From Candidatus Woesearchaeota archaeon (lineage in GTDB: Archaea; Nanobdellota; Nanobdellia; Woesearchaeales; DSVV01), in the NCBI GenBank assembly GCA_018303325.1, contig JAGVYH010000006.1, positions 1 to 42,830 on the forward strand: a stretch of 42,830 nt of DNA. The letters are read 5' to 3'. Both the position numbers and the translations under genes were made by a program. This document shows, piece after piece, positions 7,793 through 16,852 of this stretch; within the stretch, counting starts at the first letter, position 1; each line of letters opens with the position of its first letter. Under the pieces are notes generated by a model that saw only the letters and a program-made list of their open reading frames with translations, did no database searches and had not been told where the DNA came from.

Positions 7793-9484
7793 CTACTTAT
7801 CCCCATACTTCTCCTTTGCTATCTGTATCAGTTTTTGTGTTTCTATCTCTGCCCTTAACCTGCCAAGATATTCCTCGTCCATGCTTAGGGCAATGTACTT
7901 TGCAAACAAAGGATAAGTTTTGTTAACTTCTTCCCAGCATTTTTGCGCAACTTTTCTGTAAGAAATGTGGCCCTGCACAGAGCTTCTCAGCCTTATAAAA
8001 TGCTCTAATTCTCTAATGTTCCACGTGAACAAAAACCTTTTTCTGAATGCAAGCGGTATAATATACTGCGATTCATAAGGATATTTTTTTGATAGGTTTT
8101 CATACAGTGCTTTAACCTTTTCCATGACAGAAACATAGCCATCAATAATGCTTTTATCATTTTTACCTAAATCAACAATCTCTTCAGGTATTTCATAGCC
8201 AAGATGAGTAGAAAATAATGGTGTTGTTTGTGTGTTCATCCTGTGCCTTTGTATATCCCTAAATGCTCCATAATCGCAGACAATCTCCATTGTGAAATAC
8301 GCATGCTCTAATGCTCTCATTGGCCTGTCGAAAGGACCTTTTCTCTTGATATATTCATCAAGTATATTTTCCTTTTCTGCAAATGATAATGTTTTAACTT
8401 TTTCAAAAACCATTGAATAATCATAATGGCTGTCAACTGGACCGAATTCATACAGGATTGCTGCGATTATTTTGTCGTCGGCATTTTCATCAAAAAATAA
8501 GGTTTTGACGTGGGATTCAGTTTCTACATGCTTTTTTTCATTGATAAGTGTCTGTTGAAACTGTTTACTGACAATAACATTTGCAATCTTCATCATTTCA
8601 TTATTTGTTTCTGCGTAGAATTTATTATAGCCGGCAAACATCAGCAGAGTAGGGCAAATCTTGCTGCCCTCATCGAGCATTCTTTTGCCAATATCCTGCG
8701 CCTCTTTTAATGGATGAGAAAGCAATTTTGATATTGCATGCTCAGCTGTCCTTGCATTGAAAGTAAAGCCCATTGACGTCAATGTTCCTGCAGGCAGAAG
8801 ATATCTTACTATGTCGCAGACCTTTGCGTAAATTGAATTTTCATACGCTCTTTCATTGACGCCTTCTTTCCTCGGATTTCTTTGTTTAACATATTCCTTG
8901 AATATCGGCTGGAATCTTTCGTATACATCAAACAATTCAGAGATAACTTGTTTTACCTCTTCTGCATATTCGCAGCTCATTAATTTTTCATCCCAGTAAA
9001 ATACATTCTTGTCAAATATCTGATATCGTGTAGATTTTTCAGTATAACTTCCCAGGCGATTGTCTTCAAGAATTTTAGTTGCAACGATTGAAAGCTTGTC
9101 AATTGCAAATTTTATGCTTGCGTGCTCTGCAACACTGCCGTGGCCATAGCCAACAACCCATTTTTCATGGAATTTCTTTGCCTTTTCCTTTGCTTTTGCA
9201 AGTTCTTCTGCATCAATACCAGATACATTTCCAGATACATCTGCGCTGCTGCCACTATTAGCATCTTCATTGGCTTTTCCCAAATCCAAATCACCGCTGC
9301 CTAAAAGAATCAACAAATTTCTTTTGAAAGAATTCGGGCTTCTGCTCACGTAGGCAAAAAGAACAGCAACAACCTCTTCGGGAAGATTTTTTATACAGTA
9401 GATATCGTCGTTAATATTTGTAACGTGCTTTTTTAATACTGCTTTTTCATCTTCTGTAAACACTTCTTTTTTCATCTCTGCCAT
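7793..9484 (-). CDS. Double-domain ThyX-like (FAD-dependent thymidylate synthase family) protein
   Basis: 563 residues, over twice a normal ThyX (about 220-250), made of two ThyX-like halves. The first half has GHGSVAEHASIKFAI followed by NRLGSYTEKSTRYQ, which keeps the S-x-x-E-x-S-x-R-Y part of the signature but not RHR. The second has ALEHAYFTMEI and QRHRMNTQTTPLF, which keeps RHR but loses the SxNExSxRY part. If active, it would make dTMP from dUMP with methylene-THF and FADH2; complementary loss in the two halves raises the chance of a composite active site or another function. A 20-residue Gly/Ser/Asp-rich loop sits near residue 75. ATG 9484 is preferred over 9496 because GGTGAT lies 6 bases upstream. 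Confidence 0.78.
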   Translation of the reverse strand: MAEMKKEVFTEDEKAVLKKHVTNINDDIYCIKNLPEEVVAVLFAYVSRSPNSFKRNLLILLGSGDLDLGKANEDANSGSSADVSGNVSGIDAEELAKAKEKAKKFHEKWVVGYGHGSVAEHASIKFAIDKLSIVATKILEDNRLGSYTEKSTRYQIFDKNVFYWDEKLMSCEYAEEVKQVISELFDVYERFQPIFKEYVKQRNPRKEGVNERAYENSIYAKVCDIVRYLLPAGTLTSMGFTFNARTAEHAISKLLSHPLKEAQDIGKRMLDEGSKICPTLLMFAGYNKFYAETNNEMMKIANVIVSKQFQQTLINEKKHVETESHVKTLFFDENADDKIIAAILYEFGPVDSHYDYSMVFEKVKTLSFAEKENILDEYIKRKGPFDRPMRALEHAYFTMEIVCDYGAFRDIQRHRMNTQTTPLFSTHLGYEIPEEIVDLGKNDKSIIDGYVSVMEKVKALYENLSKKYPYESQYIIPLAFRKRFLFTWNIRELEHFIRLRSSVQGHISYRKVAQKCWEEVNKTYPLFAKYIALSMDEEYLGRLRAEIETQKLIQIAKEKYGDK

Positions 9485-9505
9485 TGGTATCACCATTTAA
9501 CGTTG

Positions 9506-9557
9506 GTCGTTAGTCGTATATCGTTAGTGGTTAGTTAAACGACCTACGACTAACGAC
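9506..9557. repeat. Word-repeat hairpin upstream of the ThyX-like gene
   Basis: GTCGTTAGTCGTA (9506-9518) pairs perfectly with TACGACTAACGAC (9545-9557). The block is composed of iterated CGTTAGT/ACGAC words and fills the gap between the archease stop and the ThyX start on the minus strand. A hairpin built from the same words lies at 16698-16761. Confidence 0.7.
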
Positions 9558-9574
9558 AGACGACTTACAATTAA

Positions 9575-10081
9575 TTATAAATCCACAACAACCTGAACAT
9601 ATTTATCTGTTACTTCCATCTCATTATACGTGACTGCTTTAATATCTCCATGTGTTTCATAATCTTCTATTTTACAGTCACCATATACTTTTGCATGGAG
9701 AACCTTGCCTTCGATAGTTAATTCAACTATGCTGTGCAGTAAAAATGATTCAGTATCTATCAGGAAAAGCAGTTGCTCAAGAAAATTATACAAAAGCTGG
9801 TATTCATCATCTCCACAAACATTTATTTCTTTAATTACCAGTGGACTGACAGTTGTTGTATCAACAATTATATTAAACATCGCAAGTGCAGCGTTGGAAA
9901 ACATTTCCTCAATTGTCTTTCCATAAGCCTTAAACTTGCAGTCAGCAGTATGCTGGAGGTATTCATATGGTTGTTTATTATTGTGTTTAAATTGTTTTAT
10001 TTTAGATAGTATTGGTTTTTTAGGCCGTTGGCTAGTTTTTTGTTTCTTATCACTATTTTTAGCTTTAGTTAAATTATTCAT
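9575..10081 (-). CDS. Archease (RtcB activator)
   Basis: The archease fold begins near residue 38: YEYLQHTADCKFKAYGKTIEEMFSNAALAMFN matches the family start HTAD...A.G.t.eE.F.nAa.AMf, and the C-terminus ends in VQVVVDL. Archease speeds RtcB guanylylation and gives multiple turnover, so it belongs functionally with the ligase at 5852. The first ~37 residues are a Lys/Gln/Asn-rich extension absent from typical archeases (about 140 aa). The start could be internal, but no better Met lies before the domain. It is on the same strand as ThyX and RtcB. Confidence 0.9.
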   Translation of the reverse strand: MNNLTKAKNSDKKQKTSQRPKKPILSKIKQFKHNNKQPYEYLQHTADCKFKAYGKTIEEMFSNAALAMFNIIVDTTTVSPLVIKEINVCGDDEYQLLYNFLEQLLFLIDTESFLLHSIVELTIEGKVLHAKVYGDCKIEDYETHGDIKAVTYNEMEVTDKYVQVVVDL

Positions 10082-10141
10082 TTGGCAAATGGGGAGTACA
10101 TAGATTTAAATGTTTTTCTGTATGATTTATTGTATAACTGG

Positions 10142-11005
10142 TTAAGAATTAAGTAATTTTTTACTAACCTCTTGGGTTGTAAGCTTTTTTCTCTTATCTT
10201 TTTCTGGCTCTGCTAAACAATTATCAGACACAATTACTGTTTCTCCTGATGCTAATTCAAGATTTTCTCTGGCATCTCCTGCTATCTTTCCACCTTTTTT
10301 TGCTGCATCTTTATTCTCAATAAAACCAAACGCATTCCTGCCTCTGGCAATCTTTGTTGTTGACGCTTCACCAAGCATTGTAAAAATTAGTTCTAAATCG
10401 TTCATGTGATCTCTTAAATTCTCTTTTTTTAGACCTTTGAATTCTTTGTATTCGCTAGGAGTCATGCCAAATGTGGCTTTTGAAATTTCTGATGTTAATA
10501 TTCCATATTCTTTTTCAGTTTTTACATCTCTTTTCTTCCATTCATCAGTAAGTTCATCTCTTATCGCGATACCTCTAACTCTTTTCTCAATCCAATCTTC
10601 AGAATATCCTTTAGCTTTGTAGATTTCCTTCATGCGTTTTTGGGCTAGTTCAGGATTTTGTATTTCTTGGACACGCTCATAACCAACTTGAGCTAGCCAA
10701 AGTTTGAAAGGTTCTGCTTTTGGTGAAGGAATTGATTGAATAATTCTGAATGCCCCTTCTGTATTTACACAGTTCATATTTTGATTACCACCAGATGTAT
10801 TTACAGAAAGGGTATGTACAATTTGTACCCATCCTTTATCTAGCTCTTCATCTCTTTGTTTCATCTTTTGGATATATTGTTTAGGATCACTAGAATCAGT
10901 TAGTACAAAGACAATATCTTCGATTACAAACCACCACTCTTCATTAAACCAAGTCCTTCTAATTTTCTTTCCTTGAAAGACAACCAACGCATTATTTATT
11001 TCCAT
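10142..11005 (-). CDS. BRO-N / DNA-damage-inducible protein D-like protein
   Basis: 287 residues. The N-terminal 110 are a Bro-N type DNA-binding domain: VVFQGKKIRRTWFNEEWWFVIEDIVFVLTDSSDPKQYI, then NTEGAFRIIQSIPSPKAEPFKLWLAQVGYERVQE. The remainder (KGYSEDWIEKRVRGIAIRDELTDEWKKR ... SEISKATFGMTPSEYKEFKGLKKENLRDHM) matches DinD-like proteins of bacteria and phages. Function is poorly known; DinD inhibits RecA filament activity in E. coli, but this copy has no tested role. A TTTATATAG box centred 27 bp before the ATG predicts a leaderless transcript. Probable transfer from bacteria or a virus. Confidence 0.85.
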   Translation of the reverse strand: MEINNALVVFQGKKIRRTWFNEEWWFVIEDIVFVLTDSSDPKQYIQKMKQRDEELDKGWVQIVHTLSVNTSGGNQNMNCVNTEGAFRIIQSIPSPKAEPFKLWLAQVGYERVQEIQNPELAQKRMKEIYKAKGYSEDWIEKRVRGIAIRDELTDEWKKRDVKTEKEYGILTSEISKATFGMTPSEYKEFKGLKKENLRDHMNDLELIFTMLGEASTTKIARGRNAFGFIENKDAAKKGGKIAGDARENLELASGETVIVSDNCLAEPEKDKRKKLTTQEVSKKLLNS

Positions 11006-11209
11006 TCATAAAGCAGAGGAAACAGAACTATATAAACCTTACGCCGACTTGTCCAGTGAGATGTTCTAAAACACATAATAACTTAATTCTTTGTGGTTAT
11101 AAGGGTTTTAAGCCAGTGGACAAAAGAAAGATTAGAATGGAATAATTAATATAACCTTTATAAATGAAACCTCGTTTCTTTCCTGTGTTTTAGGGGGGTA
11201 TAATATATA

Positions 11210-14200
11210 ATGGTTAAATCGCAGAAACAGGAAGAGAAACTAGACTTAACATTTCAAGACCAGACAACAGAATCTGACATAACACCCAACATAACACCCA
11301 ACATAACACCCAACATAACACCCAACATAACACTCAACATAACACCCAACATAACACCCAGCATAGCACCTAACACATCACCCAGCATAGATTCTGTAGT
11401 CTTAGAAAGATTGTGGCACATGATCCCAGATGATGCAAGATTGGAGAATAACCTTCTGTCAACCAGTGGTTTTTCCAGCAAGACAATGAGCGAATGCGCC
11501 TATATGATCTCTAATGAACACCAAGACAGTGAAAGAAGTGTTGCGAATGCAGGCAAAAAATTGGTTTATTTCCTGTTTCCTGACACTACATTTGAATATT
11601 CACTTAATGATGAAGGGGTATTTGTTAAATCTACCAAGAAAAAAATAGACCCTAAACATACATGGACTTTTCATATGGCTAATGACGAAGCTGTATTCGA
11701 CGAGAGAATGGGTTTTTACAATTTATTCTCAGACAAAGAGCATGAAGTGGCAAAATTCCTGCATGTTTTTTCATCTCGATTAGCGCTTTCAACATCTAAT
11801 GAAGAAATCTTACAAGAAATAAAAGAATTTCAAAGAGTAACTCATCTCCCATTTGAAGTCTTAGAATATTTCTATGAAAAAGTAAAACACAGGGATATAT
11901 TCCAAGATTTGCCGTCGACACCAGAGTTAAATAGTGGTAATGTCGATGGTGATTTTTGTTATAATGCCAGTAGGGATTTCATAAATGATATGAGAAGCAG
12001 GCGGTTTGGATATGGCTTCAAAGCTGATGATGAGGGCCTTTTCTCAAAAATTCCAGAGAAAATTCTAAATGGTATATTGGTAGAAGGCGCAGAGGTTGCA
12101 TTAAGGCGGCAAAAAGAAAAGCTTGAACATAGGTTAAAACATTGGGAAGGGATGTGGCCTCCAATTATATATGGCAAGGCATTTGACCCTGAAAGAGTGT
12201 CTACTGACGACAAGATAATTGATTTTTTTCATGAGCTGAATACCGGCATTGATTTCCTTATGCACATGACACCTGATTATAGGCTTGAAGAAAGATATGA
12301 ATTCAAAAAAAGATTGCTTGTTGAAGAGTACAAAAAGCTGTGCAAACAAATTACAATGTCACCATTGATATTCACACATTATGTTCATTCTTATATCTAT
12401 TTCTGTTATCTTACTCATGACAGAGAAGCATTAAAAGAAATGGTTAGTGTATATTTGGACATCTTTCAGCAGAATAGAATTATTGAGAAGCATGAATGGA
12501 ATAAGGTATATCATGGTGCTGCCAGAAATCTTTTTGAGGCTGATGTTTGGGATAGTAAAGATTTAGATTTAGTAAAAACACTTTTGTTCTCATGGAATGC
12601 GATGAAAACAATTGAAAAGAAAGAAGGAGAGAGTGATGACGCAGTAGATTCTTTAATAGAGAAAATAAGAAGTGTAGTAATTAATGATATTATAAAAGAT
12701 CACGTATTAAAAAAGCTGCCTGAAGTCTTTGAGAAAGAAACATACGACCTAAGTAACTTTGATTATATGATGGTTTTATCGCCATTATTGGGTGTGTTAG
12801 GTGATTCTGAATTAGATTATTGCGTTCTGGAAGCAATAGCAAAACAGACATATGGCCATCCAAACAAATTATTAATGGCAGAAATGTATGCAAGCAATAT
12901 CTTAGGCAGGTATTTCTGTCTCCCTAATGAGCCGGTTAAGCAACTCTCAAATTATAATACTCCAATTCGTGTATTATGGGATATTACTACGCAATCGAAA
13001 ACATCAACCAAAGAGCAATTAACTTATTGGCAGCAAAGATTTATTGAGCTATTCAAGCCAATTGCTGATAAAGATGCTGCAAATCCAAATGGATTTAAAA
13101 GTGCAATTGATAGGGCTGAGGAAAGCAATAGGTTTAGAGCAAGGAATAAAGATAATCAGCATGGTGATACCAACCATGATGTCAATCATGACACAACCCA
13201 TGACATCAATCATGATACCAATGATGATGCTCGCAGAATATATCACACTTGGGGTGGTGCATTTCTCGGAGATTATGTTTATTATCATGAAAATCAAAGA
13301 AGATACGCACAGGCGCATCTTGAAAGGTATGATATTGCATCAGCAAGGCGGCATTTTGCAGCCATTGATGAGAAAGTTGATTATTTTGGCTTAGCTTCAA
13401 AAATGCTTGATGATTTAGCTGGTTCAAATAAAAAACATCTTTCTAAAACAAAAATATTAAACTTGGTTAGAAGCTGCACACTCCTAAGGGGGCTTATTAG
13501 TGGCCATAGGACAATGCTGTCAGAATGGTTTTCAGAAAATATATGTGATAATGAAAACCTTTTCTCTAGGGAAATAATAAATATGAAATACAACTCAAAA
13601 TTTCAATTTTCAAAATATGTAGAGGAAAAAACAAAAGCAAATGAGGAAATGGGCGAGGAAATATTTGAGAAGATAATGGAATATGCAAGCAGATTTTACG
13701 ACGAGGATATATTGCTAGCTGGCGGAAAATATTTGTTGTCGAGAAATGAGCCGTTATTTCCATGGCTGAGAGATTTCTGGCCGAATTTTTCCAATATATC
13801 TATTCTAAGGGATAATGAAGATGTTCTCTGCATAGATGAGATGTGTAATGAAGATATAGATATTGAAGGGAATTTTGCTAAAATTGTTTCCAAGCTTAAG
13901 GAAGAAGCAGTTGCATTTATCGAGAAGAAAGAATACGCATATGCACACATGATTTACAGAAAAATCAATCCAAAAAAAGGCAATCAGGAATTTTTAAGAG
14001 AAGTTTATTCGAGAAATCTGCAGGAAGTGCGTTCGGATGATAAAAATGATGGCACAATTGGATTAACTTTTGTTGACGACAAGGGAAAAGAAACAAAAAT
14101 TACATTCCACACACAGTCTCTCGCAGGGTTTGGCTCAGTTGGTGTTGCAAAACATTCTATTACGGTGAATCACGACGGCAAATCTAAAAAAGGGCGGAGA

Positions 14201-15490
14201 GTTATTGTCACCAAAATAAATGATGATGAAAGAATTACAAAAATTGAATATAAAATCTATAATGAGCTTAGAAGCGTAAACCTTTTCAATGTTGCCAAGC
14301 CATTGGCAGTTAACGGCAGGGAGATTGTCGTCGAATATTCTGGACAGACACTTGTTGAATATGCGCAGAGATATATGCAGGAATTTGCACAAAATCCAAA
14401 TCTTGACTTAAACAGGTATATACGCTATTTAGCGGATGCTATCTCCCAAAAAGTTATGATAAACCAAGTGTTATCCTCAATATTGAGCCATGAAGACAAA
14501 GCTTATCTTGAAGAAAGAAGAATTAAAAAAGTGTTGGAGTATTTCAAAGGAAAATATTCTGAGCGTGAAGTTAATGAGCAATATCATGCATTCAGGGTAA
14601 TGCGCGCGTTCGGTTTTGATGATGAAATGTTCAGGGCTGCTTATACGAGAACGATAGGAAAAGCGCTTAGCGCAATCCCTGAAAAATATAAATCATGGTT
14701 AAAAGACAGTTACGGCGCAAATTTTGCTGTTGAGGGTAGTGAACATTTTACAAGTGACAATAAAGACAGCAGTGGAAAAGCAGACGACAAAGTAGCAAAC
14801 AATGGGAACAACAGAGTGATTGTATTTGATTTTAATAATATCACCTATGATGCGGCGCAGCTTGACGACTCAATACTTATTCATACTTATGGTTTAGGAT
14901 TAACTGAAAAAGGAGAAGAGCAGATGCTGAATGAGTGCATGTTGGCAATGAACTTAGACGAGCATGAGTTTGGAGAAGTAACAGACAAAAGGTGCGGATA
15001 CAAAAGAGGGTTTATCCCGGCAAGCGTGCATAGAAACCTTTTGCTCGCAGGAAACATATTAAGGGCAGTTGAATATGGAAGAGCATCTGAAGAAAGAACA
15101 GCAGATGTTGAGCATCATATCAGAAGAAGCATGAGTTATATACAGAAATTTAAAGATATTTTAGGGCAGGAGTATAATGTTGATAAAGAAGATTTAGTTT
15201 ATATTATCAAAACAGTTGAAGCAAGATGCATGACTTATTTTGAACATAAAGGACATAAGAAAACAGAAAGAAAAAGCACAATGGGTGGAAGCATAATAAG
15301 AGGAAGCACAGAGGGAGAGAGCACAATGGGAAGAAGCATAGAAGGAGAAAGCATAGAAGGAGAAAGCATAATGAGAGATGATTCTTATGGTTCTTCTCAA
15401 GGAATTGTTTCTGGCGATAATTTGGGTAATTTAGGAACAAGTTCTAGTTCTATTCACAATTTAGAGTCAACGCTTGGGTTTAGTGAATGA
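11210..15490 (+). CDS. Giant 1426-aa protein with C-terminal protein-kinase-like domain
   Basis: No overall homologue is recognised. Residues ~25-60 are a TPNI repeat encoded by a 12-bp DNA repeat; ~70-640 look alpha-helical; ~650-675 is an NHDT/D-rich repeat; the last ~65 residues repeat GESI/GRSI. A kinase-like core lies at ~950-1260. It has a glycine-rich loop AGFGSVG, RVIVTKI supplying a VAIK-type lysine, a glutamate in KIEYKIYNEL, LKDSYGANF with D and N spaced as in HRDxxxxN, and VFDFNN in the DFG position. All catalytic positions are therefore filled, so activity is plausible, either as protein kinase or as APH-type phosphotransferase. No signal peptide or membrane helix was seen. It follows an AT-rich promoter and is not in an obvious operon. 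Confidence 0.75.
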   Translation: MVKSQKQEEKLDLTFQDQTTESDITPNITPNITPNITPNITLNITPNITPSIAPNTSPSIDSVVLERLWHMIPDDARLENNLLSTSGFSSKTMSECAYMISNEHQDSERSVANAGKKLVYFLFPDTTFEYSLNDEGVFVKSTKKKIDPKHTWTFHMANDEAVFDERMGFYNLFSDKEHEVAKFLHVFSSRLALSTSNEEILQEIKEFQRVTHLPFEVLEYFYEKVKHRDIFQDLPSTPELNSGNVDGDFCYNASRDFINDMRSRRFGYGFKADDEGLFSKIPEKILNGILVEGAEVALRRQKEKLEHRLKHWEGMWPPIIYGKAFDPERVSTDDKIIDFFHELNTGIDFLMHMTPDYRLEERYEFKKRLLVEEYKKLCKQITMSPLIFTHYVHSYIYFCYLTHDREALKEMVSVYLDIFQQNRIIEKHEWNKVYHGAARNLFEADVWDSKDLDLVKTLLFSWNAMKTIEKKEGESDDAVDSLIEKIRSVVINDIIKDHVLKKLPEVFEKETYDLSNFDYMMVLSPLLGVLGDSELDYCVLEAIAKQTYGHPNKLLMAEMYASNILGRYFCLPNEPVKQLSNYNTPIRVLWDITTQSKTSTKEQLTYWQQRFIELFKPIADKDAANPNGFKSAIDRAEESNRFRARNKDNQHGDTNHDVNHDTTHDINHDTNDDARRIYHTWGGAFLGDYVYYHENQRRYAQAHLERYDIASARRHFAAIDEKVDYFGLASKMLDDLAGSNKKHLSKTKILNLVRSCTLLRGLISGHRTMLSEWFSENICDNENLFSREIINMKYNSKFQFSKYVEEKTKANEEMGEEIFEKIMEYASRFYDEDILLAGGKYLLSRNEPLFPWLRDFWPNFSNISILRDNEDVLCIDEMCNEDIDIEGNFAKIVSKLKEEAVAFIEKKEYAYAHMIYRKINPKKGNQEFLREVYSRNLQEVRSDDKNDGTIGLTFVDDKGKETKITFHTQSLAGFGSVGVAKHSITVNHDGKSKKGRRVIVTKINDDERITKIEYKIYNELRSVNLFNVAKPLAVNGREIVVEYSGQTLVEYAQRYMQEFAQNPNLDLNRYIRYLADAISQKVMINQVLSSILSHEDKAYLEERRIKKVLEYFKGKYSEREVNEQYHAFRVMRAFGFDDEMFRAAYTRTIGKALSAIPEKYKSWLKDSYGANFAVEGSEHFTSDNKDSSGKADDKVANNGNNRVIVFDFNNITYDAAQLDDSILIHTYGLGLTEKGEEQMLNECMLAMNLDEHEFGEVTDKRCGYKRGFIPASVHRNLLLAGNILRAVEYGRASEERTADVEHHIRRSMSYIQKFKDILGQEYNVDKEDLVYIIKTVEARCMTYFEHKGHKKTERKSTMGGSIIRGSTEGESTMGRSIEGESIEGESIMRDDSYGSSQGIVSGDNLGNLGTSSSSIHNLESTLGFSE
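11275..11394 (+). repeat. In-frame 12-bp tandem repeat (AACATAACACCC)
   Basis: About nine copies of the 12-mer AACATAACACCC, the last ones degenerate, encode iterated (N/S)-(I/T)-(T/A)-P. Because the unit is a multiple of three, copy-number change keeps the frame, so the N-terminal linker could vary in length between strains. Confidence 0.85.
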
Positions 15491-15532
15491 GTAAGTATAT
15501 TTGTAAGTTTATTAATTCTCACACTTTTTTCT

Positions 15533-15681
15533 GCTCACAATCCGTTTGTGGGACGCAGTCCACCGTTCACGAATAAAGGTAAGATGGTAATATGGTTTGA
15601 TGGTCTGAAGGTACGACGAAAACAAGGCGTTACCATCAAACCATCTGACTATTCATGAGACGTGTGGCTTCGCCCAGGAAC
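15533..15681 (-). repeat. Complete dispersed GGCGAAGCC/GGACTGCGTCC element, reverse orientation
   Basis: Read on the minus strand it begins GTTCCTGGGCGAAGCCACACG and ends with GGTGGACTGCGTCCCACAAACGG, matching both ends of the elements at 29118 and 41515. The middle holds a different insert: ATGGTTTGATGGT pairing with ACCATCAAACCAT. It lies between the convergent giant gene and PhoU-type gene, so it may act as the transcription end for both. Confidence 0.7.
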
Positions 15682-15712
15682 TAAAAAAAATACTGAAAAA
15701 GAAAAAAGATAA

Positions 15713-16678
15713 TTACAAAACCAGCGCCATATACGGCCCAAACATCTCAAACACCATGCTCTCAATATTAATCAAGTAATGCACAACAACCTTTTCATTG
15801 TCTTTCTTTTTCTTTAAGAGCTCAAACCCTTCTTTCATGACTTTTTTTCTTTGTGCGCCAAATTCTTTTGCCTTCTCCATGCTAAAATTAAAGAATAGGT
15901 CATTAAACATTGCAATACTTTTATTCACATCCTCAAAAAGCAGGAATGTATCTGTGCTTATCTTTAATTTCTTATTTTCTCCTTGTTTTTTATTCTCTTC
16001 ATATCTTTTATTCTCGTCACCTGTCAAAAAGTCGCATAAAAATTTGAATTCATCAGCGCATTTCTCCAGCTGCTCAACGATAGTGTACATGAAAACAGTT
16101 TTATTATATTCTTTATATCCATTTTTTACCAAAGCTCTTCTGCAAAAATGAGTAAATTTATTATTGGTTTTTTCAAGGTCTTTTATTGTGGAGATTGTGT
16201 TGTAATCATTGTTTTTCAAGGCAGTCAGCAAATCTTCACCCATAACTTTTAACAGCAGCAAGGTTCTTCTCAGCAAAGAATCAAACTCTTTTGGGTCTGC
16301 CTCTGAAATGCTTCTGACAACACATTTGTTTTTTTCTTGCCTAACTATTTCAAAAGCCATTGCTTCATTGTCTATCGCAGTTTTCACATCTTTCAATTGT
16401 TCGGGATGAGTGTAAATAACTTCAATCTCATCATATCCAGCTTTATACATAGCATCAAAGCTCCTTCTCGTTAAAACACCTGTTTTTGAAACATCAAGAA
16501 CACCTTTTTTAAATGGATTCTCGCTGATATTTCCTGTTTGCAGATACAAAAATAGTTTGTCATCTTTTTCTACAATCTCAATTTCATCGCCCTTTTTCAG
16601 GTTAAACTTATCTGTCCATTTCTTTGGCAGTGAAACTGTAAGAGAAGTATTTCCATGCTGAACTAGTTTTCGTTTCAT
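15713..16678 (-). CDS. AbrB-PhoU domain phosphate uptake regulator
   Basis: 321 residues. The N-terminal 45 form a SpoVT/AbrB swapped-hairpin domain (MKRKLVQHGNTSLTVSLPKKWTDKFNLKKGDEIEI). Two PhoU-like helical repeats follow. This fusion is the common archaeal form of PhoU-type regulators thought to repress Pst phosphate transport genes by binding DNA through the AbrB part. No pst genes are nearby, so the target is elsewhere or different. A word-repeat hairpin lies 20 bp upstream of the start. Confidence 0.88.
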   Translation of the reverse strand: MKRKLVQHGNTSLTVSLPKKWTDKFNLKKGDEIEIVEKDDKLFLYLQTGNISENPFKKGVLDVSKTGVLTRRSFDAMYKAGYDEIEVIYTHPEQLKDVKTAIDNEAMAFEIVRQEKNKCVVRSISEADPKEFDSLLRRTLLLLKVMGEDLLTALKNNDYNTISTIKDLEKTNNKFTHFCRRALVKNGYKEYNKTVFMYTIVEQLEKCADEFKFLCDFLTGDENKRYEENKKQGENKKLKISTDTFLLFEDVNKSIAMFNDLFFNFSMEKAKEFGAQRKKVMKEGFELLKKKKDNEKVVVHYLINIESMVFEMFGPYMALVL

Positions 16679-16697
16679 ATGAATTGTTCCTTATTTG

Positions 16698-16761
16698 TTA
16701 GTCGTAAGTCGTTTGTCGTTAGTCGTTCGTTAAACGACAAACGACCTGCGACAAACTACTA
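16698..16761. repeat. Word-repeat hairpin upstream of the PhoU-type gene
   Basis: GTCGTTTGTCGTT (16708-16720) pairs perfectly with AACGACAAACGAC (16733-16745), closed outside by TTAGT/ACTAA. The iterated GTCGTTAGTCGT words are the same as at 9506-9557. Confidence 0.7.
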
Positions 16762-16852
16762 ACCTAAATATTAATAAATATGGCCTGCCCCTAAACATAT
16801 ACCTCAAAAACATCAAAAATAATATTGAATTTATAAAGTTTACCAAAAATAC

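Noticed and set aside
13044-13394. 116-aa plus-strand ORF inside the giant gene
   Set aside because: Shadow in another frame of a 4.3-kb gene with clear coding character.
15798-16151. 117-aa plus-strand ORF
   Set aside because: Antisense of the AbrB-PhoU gene, which has recognisable domains.
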